Origin: Ornithodoros turicata
Lineage: Eukaryota > Arthropoda > Arachnida > Ixodida > Argasidae
Length of the DNA stretch: 64,000 bases
Direction: 5' to 3'
Assembly (NCBI RefSeq): GCF_037126465.1
Contig: NC_088203.1
Coordinates: forward strand, 50,734,489-50,798,488
Below, one piece after another: positions 56,412-64,000 of the stretch. Position 1 is the first letter of the stretch. Each line of letters begins with the position of its first letter. A program made the translations under genes and the position numbers. The notes under the pieces are model-generated. The model did not search any database. It worked only from the letters and a program-made list of their open reading frames with translations, and was not told the origin of the DNA.

Positions 56412-58231
56412 GTTAGTGCCTTGCAGCCCCTCCCAGCATTGAAGTCTGCATTATGAAGTACAGCACTGGACTGCTAAGCAGTGAAGCATTTCAGAGGCTG
56501 TTCAGCTGCGCCGCCTTATGACTGCGAATCTCTGACCTCGCATGAATAATAAAAAATTGGTTGGTTTAGTTGTGCTCCTTCGAGCAAACAAAATGTGCTA
56601 AAATGCGAGAAAACACAGATGCAGATCTATGAAAGTTGGCAATTCATTTCGCAGTGAGCTATCAAATTATCATAGCTTTCCAAAGTGCCATTGCTCGCTA
56701 GTCCTGTACTACGTCCGATCTAGTCATGCGCTATCAACGTGTCAGTTAGTGCTTCTCAGTGCTCTTTAGTCAGTGTATGCCCAACGTGTTATTCGAAGAG
56801 AAAGATCCATAAAAATAGTTAGCGGTCTGAAACGAAAACTGATAGAAGCTGGGAAAATTAATTCAACTGGAAACATGTAGAAAGCAACTGTAATAGTACT
56901 GAGTATGTTTTTTGAGGTATCTGTAAGTGTATCAGTGTATTTTGAGATGGTGCATCTGTAGCTGTAACTCAACTACTTTGAAAAGCAACTTTAACAACCC
57001 TGGTGACATTGTAGTGCTGAGGAAGTTGACTGAGCGAGTTCAGTGTTGTGAAGTGCACTTTATATTGTCATGAGTGCTCTTTAGTCGATCTGCGAAGATA
57101 GGAAATTCGTAATCAACGTGTTTCTAGGTTATACGTATGTCCGATGTATCGAAGGTACAAGGGGTTTTAGTGTGGGGATGCCAAGAACCTGGTTTTCCCA
57201 GAAAAACCGAACTGTATTTGCGTACGTGGGTGCAACTGGTGCGCTCATACTTGTACCACGCACTTACTACTATGCACTTGTACCATGAACTTGTAGGTAC
57301 TATTTCTCACTTGGTTCGAAGCCGCCTGGATTGTTAGGATCCATCCTAATGTTTCATCTGTGGGGGCAACGCGTACACTTGCAGTTGCAGGTGTACCGTC
57401 ATTTTACATCCTGTGTGGCACGTATTGTATTGTATGAATAACGTATGCGTGTTGCTGAAATTCGTGGTTATTTTTAGGAGGTGGGGCATGTCTTGGACAT
57501 GGGACCACAGTGTTGTGTGTGACACTGAATATGATGTGAATGGCGCTCGAGGAATTTACAGATCGTATCAGTTGATGTGTGCTGTTATTAGAAACAGTGG
57601 GCCTCGTGGATATCAGCAGGGTAGAGGTGTGTTGTGAACTAAGTAGGAATGTCCTGGCATTGGGTGCTTGTTATGTTGGAGTGAGTTATTTGAGATCAAC
57701 GCGTGGGATGCGATTTCGTTGGTGGGTGCCCAGTATGGTGCGAGCTAGCTGTCATTGCCGTACATTTCTTTGCTGGGTTGTGGTCCAGTCTAAAGTGTGC
57801 CCTGCCAAAAGCTGCTTCCTGCGCGTCGATCCGCTCTGGTTCGGCGCTGAACGGCAAACGGAGCGAAAGGGTTTGCCTTCTGTGACCAGTCTCTCTAACG
57901 TGCTCATCGCCATATAATTTGGGCAACTTTTATCGCTTGATTGCATGCCTCATTAGATCTCAAGACCAATCTCGTTACCTTGCTTCTTCTTGTTCATTTA
58001 GCCATGTTGAAGCGGATTAGCGTAGCGCGCCAAAGTGTACAGCGTGAGAAGGACAGAGTACGCTGTCCGTGTGTGTGTCCTCTGTCCTGGTCTCCGTCCC
58101 GTTCCTTGATCAGTGTTTCAATGATTAGCGAAGGCAATTGTTTCTTAGAAGTTGCACGGCATATTCAGACTTCTTCCGATATCTTGATACGTTCTGCGTA
58201 AGTAACCAATGACACTGTTATATATTTTCAG
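56412..58231. other. Intronic stretch before ABCA exon
   Basis: At 57230-57300 the words GTACCACGCACTTAC, TGCACTTGTACCATG repeat loosely. No gene was recognised. Confidence 0.45.
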
Positions 58232-58685
58232 ACGAAGATGTGCAGCGGTTGTGTGCTTGCTCAAAGCGGCATCCAAATACCTTCCAACAACTGCGAGCTC
58301 TTCTGACGAAGCGCATCAAATATCAGTCTAGAGTGTGGTCTCCCTTTCTCATCGGTGTCATCTTGCCTATACTCATTATACTGGCTGAGCAGCATGTCGA
58401 ACGTGATACGACAGCAGCGAATACCGCCCTGTTTGATACCATAAATAGGGCAATGACGACGGTCATGTCCTTTGCCTCCTTCTACCCAAAGGAAATGGTA
58501 TTCGTCGAATACGACAAACAATTGACTGATCTCGTGAACAACCGTTATCTGCCCGTCCTGAAGAGTGAGACTGCGCGTGTTGACGTTGTAGAGAACGCAA
58601 AACGTCATCTCGTCGACTTGGGGAAGGAGAGCTACGCAGACTATATCTACGCATTCGTCTTAGGAGGAACATTTCGAGGCAACAA
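58232..58685 (+). CDS. ABCA-family transporter, exon starting TMD2
   Basis: This 454-bp exon follows a TATATTTTCAG acceptor and ends before a GTACGT donor at 58686 (an alternative donor is GTGTAT at 58690). Its first two bases complete the Asp codon opened by the exon at 19727-19779. The translation reads TFQQLRALLTKRIKYQSRVW, a match to the FxALLxKRxLxxxRxW entry of the second transmembrane half of ABCA transporters. The first membrane helix SPFLIGVILPILIILAEQ follows at about residues 38-55, and then the start of the large extracellular loop. There are no stops. No further exon was recognised to the right, which is expected because the loop is poorly conserved. Confidence 0.85.
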
Positions 58686-59213
58686 GTACGTGTATTTTTT
58701 TTCATCACGGCGTACTGCAGACCTGGAGAGGTACACGTAGTTTGCAGATAGTTGTGTTAACTTATGATTACTATAGTGGGCGCCAGAAGAGCAACTCCAC
58801 GAAACTCTCTCAACAATATCGCTAGTGGAGCACGTCTGCCGACGCTTCCTGGAGGAAAGGAATCATCGATGCCTGCTTTGCCTCTTTCCCTAGGTAGACA
58901 TAGAAGTTCGCTGTATGTCATCCGTTTGTGGCAAATGCTGCTTTCACAACTAATTGCCGCCCATGCGGCTGATAGCTACTGTAGGCTGTGGCTCGACTAC
59001 TACATCTAAAAGCAGTCGTGCACTGTGCATTTGAGATGGCGGAAGATGTGGAAGATGTTGTCGCGCTTTCGGCGAGCAAGTCGCGCGATGACAACTAAAT
59101 TCATTGCAAAGCCGGGACCGATTATGCTCCCTTGGCACAGCTTTACGTATGTCTCTGCCTTTGTAATACGTCTTTCTCACAAGTACAAGATGTGAGCTGC
59201 TGAACTACTACAC
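58686..59213. other. Intronic stretch
   Basis: I looked for the next ABCA exon (loop, then helices 8-12) after the donor at 58686 and did not find a frame with family motifs. Confidence 0.4.
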
Positions 59214-59229
59214 ATGAAAGCGTTATGTT

Positions 59230-59700
59230 TTGGAACTCCTTATGTCACTGCAAAAGTTGTTAGCGACAAATGCACTACTTTTATATTATGCACGTCGCGA
59301 ATTAGCAGAGAGGTCAAGATTTACAAACGAGCACAAATTCACAATAGAGGAGAAAGACGTGTCAGGAAGCCGTCAGTGGGCCTATCCGGTCCGAGATCGA
59401 ACGGTGTCGGCGCCCTGCGGAGAACAGAGAACTACAACAGTGTGGACGCGTCGTCTGCTTTTACACGTTTATTCCGCGTTCAGTGCAGTAGGTGGAGCAT
59501 TGGGGAACCGTACAGTATCGTACCATCGAGGCACAATTGATCTTCCCGTGAATATACACAGGAATTACGGAAAAGAACCATCAACTCCGAACATCGGCCC
59601 ACGTGTTATCCACACTAGAATGGTGACAGTGTCGCCTCCTATAGGTCGAACTCGCAGCGAATTGCACAAAGAAATTAGTTATCTTCAAGATTGTTGTTGA
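59230..59700 (+). other. 156-codon ORF, unknown
   Basis: The frame starts MELLMSLQKLLATNALLLYY, contains NEHKFTIEEKDVSGSRQW and ends ELHKEISYLQDCC. It is the longest unexplained ORF in the right third. I see no signal peptide, membrane segment or known motif, and its composition is not low-complexity. It could be a decayed transposon fragment or chance. Confidence 0.25.
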
Positions 59701-60458
59701 TTGTCCTCCTTTCCGTTCTTCTCTCCTTTTCAGTTTTGCCCCCCTTTAGCAGGTAAAGCTTTAGTTGGTAGTCAGCGCTCTGTGTGTGCACTGTTTTTAC
59801 GAAGGTACGTAGAGAGGTCAACGATTTATTTACGGTTAGAGAGGGTTTTTATGCATTTTTATGTATTGCAAGGACACTGTGACTCATCGAAGCACAGATT
59901 TTACACACGTAGTCGAAACTCCTTAGTTCAAGTTCGGGACAGACACACGGTATTTTTAGCCCGCTTGCTCGTTCTATGTCGACATCCGTGAAATACTTCA
60001 AAATTTGCCGTCCAGTATTCTCATATTCTATTAGTGCCATTGATATCACAGATTGACACCAATTATTATATAGAATAGAATAAGCCAGGGCAATGTAAAA
60101 GCAGATGGTTGATGGGTGTATCAGTGGTAATCATGTATTATTTACTATACTGCTATTACAGAGCAGTGTATCAGAGATATCCTGCGGATATCCGCAGAAT
60201 ATTCCAAAACCGAGATTCAGATATCCCTGGAACTTTCCCGGACAACCCCAAGGCGACAATAAGACATCCTGTGGACTGTACTTTTACCGCAAAAGTAATA
60301 AGTAATGTTCCGCAATATCCGCTGGATAAAAAAAAATTGGGACATTAGGTTCTCTGTGAGACATAGAAGATAGTGGTCGCATTGTCTTACTTTCGTGAAT
60401 TTATTGTATTTAACGTGTTTGTTTTCACGCAAGAAATGTGACAATACAGTATATGTAT

Positions 60459-60665
60459 ATACAGGTTGTTTCCTTTTATCTGCAACAAATTTCCATAAAA
60501 AGGGGAGTTGCCTTAGGACGCTTTTATGTTCGCCCTTGGATTACTCGACGGAGCTGCTACTATGAAGCCGTATTTATTCTCAATTAGGGGACTAATTAAC
60601 TGAGATATGTTAACCAACTTTCGAATATTTTACTTTAGGGAAGTAGTAAGAGGGCTGGTCGTAGG
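60459..60665 (+). mobile_element. One end of a CAGGTTGTTTCC-type DNA element
   Basis: TATACAGGTTGTTTCC with TTTTATCTGCAACAAATTT resembles the CAGGGTGTTTC termini at 3507 and 8308. AATTAGGGGACTAATTAACT follows. No matching inverse end was found nearby. Confidence 0.4.
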
Positions 60666-60689
60666 AGACCGGGGTGCACCACCTTCCAT

Positions 60690-61605
60690 GGACCCCTGGG
60701 CCCTGTGCCGCTGATTCTTGGGTCCTTCGCGTATTTTTTCTCGCGCGCGACGTGTGCGGAGGGTTGTCCGCGCGCTTATCGGCGGGGGAGGACTGCGCGT
60801 GCGCTTATCGTAGCGTATTTTTCAGCCTGGGCCGACTTCTTTCACCATTTGCCCACCTGGGCCGACTTGACTCACATTTTTTTCTTCTGGTACAACAGGT
60901 GTGCAGTAGGCTGCTTACATGCAAGCATAGACATGCCAAGAGGAGTCATGCACAAAAAGTCCAAGTTGAAATATATTTATTAAAGCCAATTATATTGCCA
61001 ATTGTAATGCCAATAGTGTTGCCAATTGCAAAGCCAATAGTGCTGGAAATTGTAAGGCTAATAGTGGTACCAATTACATGCCAAATACATGCCAATCAGA
61101 TGAAGGAGAAAAACCCAGCCGAAAAACCTTCCCCACTGAAATAGAAGAAACACGACCCCTGTGCCGTCGATCCCTGGGTCCTTCCAGGGGCGGATCCAGA
61201 CCTTCGCTTTGGGGGGGGGGGATTTCTTTGTCGGAGCGCGTAGTGAAGAAGGGGGAGAGGGAAATTCAATGTATAAACTGACGTTTGGGGGGGGGGGGCG
61301 CCCAACCGCCACTCCTTGGATCCGCCACTGGGTCCTTCGTGTATTCTTCCCGCGCGCGGCGGAGGGTTGTCCGCGCGCTTACCGGCGGGGGGAGGGCTGC
61401 GCTTGCACTTATCATAGCGTATTTTTTTATCATTTTTTTCCGTTACAACAGCCGTGCGGTAGGCGGTTTACATGCAAGTATAGACGGGCAAAGGATAGCC
61501 ATACACAAAAGTACGAGTGAAAATATATTTATTGAAGTCGATAGTGCAAGGAATTATGCTGTGACTCTGTATGGAGGAGAAAAACCCAGCCGAAAAACCT
61601 GAAGC
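60690..61605. repeat. Two tandem copies of a GTCCTTCGCGTATTTTT unit
   Basis: Unit 1 (60710-61145) and unit 2 (61331-61600) share, in order, GGGTCCTTCG, CGGAGGGTTGTCCGCGCGCT, TATCGTAGCGTATTTTT, ACATGCAAGCATAGAC, AAATATATTTATT and GGAGAAAAACCCAGCCGAAA. Unit 1 carries an expanded minisatellite at 60984-61095 (about 17-bp GCCAATAGTGTTGCCAATT monomers). The GATCCGC MITE sits between the two units. Confidence 0.75.
61185..61330. mobile_element. hAT-type MITE, perfect 8-bp duplication
   Basis: It begins CAGGGGCGGATCCAGA and ends TTGGATCCGCCACTG. It is flanked on both sides by GGTCCTTC (61177-61184 and 61331-61338). The 146-bp size, CA..TG ends and 8-bp duplication are those of hAT-superfamily MITEs. 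Internal G runs at 61209-61220 and 61287-61298. Confidence 0.85.
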
Positions 61606-61734
61606 AGAAGAAACACAATACAATACACGTAACAAAGAATATACTTATTACAGGTACGGTACAATAGCATTGAATAGGTATCACAGATCGAACACAATAT
61701 TTTTTATTAACCGTAATCATACACACAAGTTTTC

Positions 61735-62145
61735 AATGAATCAGAATTAAAATGGAGTAGCACATTTAATCAAGAAAGATATTCTTAATCAGTACGACTA
61801 CAATCAAATTTACAAATTGTATTATAAAAAGTCTGAGACGTGAGAACCATCATTGCATCACGGAAGTTTTAATTACAAGTTCTGATAGATGTAAGTAATT
61901 TCGAGCACAATATGGAAGTTTAATTTTCGAACATGACATAAATTGAATTAATCAGTTTCTTATGAAGTGATTAGCGCAGACATAAGAAAATAATTCGAAT
62001 CAATACGATCAACAGATAGCATTAATATAGAACCAAACCGACATATCCTCCAACACGTAGGGAAATAATAGCTACACAATACCGTATCAAAAGGAGAAAC
62101 GGACACCACATTTAATCAAAGAAGATATTCTTAATCAATGATTAT
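61735..62145 (+). repeat. Degenerate AT-rich satellite, about 345-bp period
   Basis: CACATTTAATCAAGAAAGAT plus ATTCTTAATCA at 61762 recurs at 62107 with few changes. Intermediate segments with GAGCACAATATGGAAG and CAATACCGTATCAAAAG suggest diverged partial monomers. Confidence 0.5.
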
Positions 62146-62149
62146 GATT

Positions 62150-64000
62150 ACCATCAAACAACAACAACTTTATTTTGAGATGGAGAGTGGGGAGGTTCAT
62201 CGCCAGAGGCGATACTCTACCCCATTGCTGGTGGGGATGTGGGGAATAAAAAACGAGCCCCTTCACAATAACAAAGTCCGATGGTGTCCAGAAATGTCAA
62301 AAGAGCTTTGAGCGCAGATCGTTGCTGGGCTGGATTGGGCAAGGGACCAAGCAATTTCTATGGGGAGAAGCGGCGAGAGTCCAGCTGACTAAGAGACTCG
62401 GAGACTGCGGTTCAGGAAGGTTGGTAGTGGGGGCAATGAAGAAAAATGTGCTCCCGATCCTCAAGAGCACTACAGTGGCAGCAGGTAGGAGAGTCAACTT
62501 GTCTCAAGCGGTAACGCCACTGAGCTGTAAAGACCACATCGTGTCGCATTAGGTGGATTAATGCAGCATCTTAACGAGAGGTGTTTCGTGGCATCCGAAA
62601 AGCGAACGTTGGATCAACTCTGCTCAACATAGATGGGGGGAGAATGTCGCTTGTCCATTGGCGGGAAGCCAGGGGTGTCACGAGGCGTCGCAAAATGGAA
62701 CAGCGGTCTCCTCTCAGCAGAACAAAACTGGTCCGTTTCCGATACGAGAGTGCTGCTCCTGCGGCGCTGTCGGCCTGCTCGTTCCCCATGACACCACAAT
62801 GGGCTGGAACCCACTGAAGAACTAGCCTGTGGCCTGCTGCGTAGACAGTGTGGTAAGCCAGTAACACGTCTGTGACTAGGGGTGCGGATGGGCCTCGTAT
62901 GCCGAAATTTTCAATAGCTTGAGGTGCAGATTTGGGGTCTGTGAAAACTGCCCATTCCCGCGGGGTAAAATCAGCGATGTGTTGTAGAAAGAAAAGGATG
63001 GCATAGAGTTCAGCAGCTCTGGAGGAGGTTGGATGTGAAAGGCATCGGCCTGGCACTACGCCTTCGGATGGTATGACGAATGCTGAGGCGGACTTGTTGT
63101 TTCGGGATGCGCCATCTGCATATGCTGCCGTAAACGTAGAAAACTTCTCGTCTACCAGAGCATGAAAATGGGCTCGGAGGACTTGAGGGGGGGACCTGAT
63201 CTCTTCTTTCCAGAAGGTTTGGAAGGCTTACGAAAGTCGGCGGTACCGGCAGAGACCAGGGGGGTTCCGGCGCTATAATGTCCTTAGAAATGAAGCCAGT
63301 GAGAGTCTGGCGTGTCCTCTGCGCTACTCGATAGGTGTCGCTTTTAGGGCGCTATCGAATGTTCCTGTGGAGCGGGTGACGGGGAATGTGAGCACGCAAA
63401 CGGAGGAAGTGCCGAGCCGTTTCCCGTTCACGGAGAACCTCAATCGGAAGCTCACCAGCTTCAGCCAGTACTTGCCGTGTTTCAGTCATTCTTGGAACTC
63501 CGAGGCAGCGACGAAGGCTTAGAGCAAACAGCGACCGAAGGGTATTTAATGATGTTGTTGATATCCTGCGCAGAATAGGAAGGCTGTAAAGCACAGTCGC
63601 CCTCACTAACGCCGCGTGAACTGCGAGCAGGGAACGCTGATCACAGCCCCATCCTGAGCCAGAAAGATGTTCAATTGCGGGGAGCCATCACTGCACTTTA
63701 GTTTCAAGGTGTTTAATGTGGCGAGCCCCGCGCAAGTCCGAGTCGATTACCACGCCAAGGAAGTGGTGGAAGCGTACCGGCTCAAGCTTCTTGGCACCAA
63801 CCCAAAGAGGGAAATTGGTCATAGCTTTGCGCGTGAAAAGGAGCTCGACGCACTTTTCGGTGTAAGGTCCATCCCAAGGTGCGTGAGGTACGTATGTACA
63901 TTATTGAAAGCGAGCTGCAGGCGGCGCTGTATGACTGGGCGTGATTTTCCTACTGTCCAAAGGGCGTCGTCATCTGCATACACGGAAAACGAGACTTTGC
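62150..64000 (-). mobile_element. I-clade non-LTR retrotransposon (RT end + RNase H), runs off window
   Basis: The minus strand carries the second half of a LINE with a C-terminal RNase H domain. The 3' untranslated part spans 62150-62570 and ends near AAATAAAGTTGTTGTTG. The 5' part lies beyond 64000. The RT catalytic box FSVYADDDALW is at the very right edge. Confidence 0.85.
62571..64000 (-). pseudogene. LINE ORF2 C-terminal half (RT and RNase H)
   Basis: From 64000 it reads FSVYADDDALWTVGKSRPVI, HTYLTHLGMDL and FHHFLGVVIDSDLRGARHIK (RT palm end and thumb), then ATVLYSLPILRRISTTSLNT (63600 downwards). RNase H follows: AAYADGASRNNKSASAFVIP, RAAELYAILFFLQ, WAVFTDPKSA and WVPAHCGVMGNEQADSAA, with the catalytic D, E, D and the final D visible. 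The frame is broken by a one-base shift near 63865, a TGA near 63700 and a shift near 63200. An I/R1-like clade is inferred from the RNase H. Confidence 0.85.

Noticed and set aside
58764..59009. Next ABCA exon after 58685
   Set aside because: No reading frame gives the extracellular loop or helix motifs, and the phase from the donor at 58686 leads to an early stop.

Overview
This window looks like gene-poor, transposon-saturated nuclear DNA from an arthropod, most likely a tick. The evidence is long introns, GT-AG exon borders, tRNA-derived SINEs of tick type, a Penelope-like element, Ty1/copia and Ty3/gypsy LTR elements, mariners, a Helitron and many foldback DNA elements. Nothing bacterial or phage-like is present. 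The species assignment is an inference.

The only recognisable host gene is a full-size ABC transporter of subfamily A on the + strand. Three coding exons are visible: 10030-10279 (end of the first nucleotide-binding half), 19727-19779 (linker) and 58232-58685 (start of the second transmembrane half). Their reading phases interlock exactly (2, then 1, then 1 completed by 2), so they read as consecutive exons. The introns are about 9.4 kb and 38.5 kb. Nearly everything else in the window therefore sits inside, or next to, introns of this gene.

Layout. 1-2345: Penelope-like element (minus) next to CR1/Jockey-type LINE pieces (to 3240). 3507-9072: a nest of foldback elements within foldback elements. 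10030-10279: ABCA exon. 11906-18951: three consecutive long-inverted-repeat elements. 19727-19779: ABCA exon. 20619-20717: a THAP-like fragment. 21865-23377 and 36477-37145: two halves of one Helitron on the minus strand, separated by a 13.1 kb block with inverted ends that holds two mariners, a third truncated mariner, SINEs, a motif-rich MITE and a decayed P2X7-C-terminal-like gene. 37911-41372: copia element with intact LTRs and target duplication but an inverted interior. 41485-42120: Penelope tail with a hammerhead-like motif. 42472-47873: nearly complete gypsy element. 47933-49920: an old foldback element interrupted by a LINE (itself hit by a hairpin MITE) and a SINE. 51126-52240: small MITE and a tRNA-derived SINE. 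54203-56409: foldback element with a duplicated exon-intron-like unit. 58232-58685: ABCA exon. 60690-62145: tandem units, a hAT MITE and degenerate satellite. 62150-64000: I-clade LINE (minus) running off the window.

The elements do not form a pathway. They form a record of nested insertions whose order can be read from who interrupts whom. The host gene is the functional thread, and the age-ordered mobile elements account for its very large introns.
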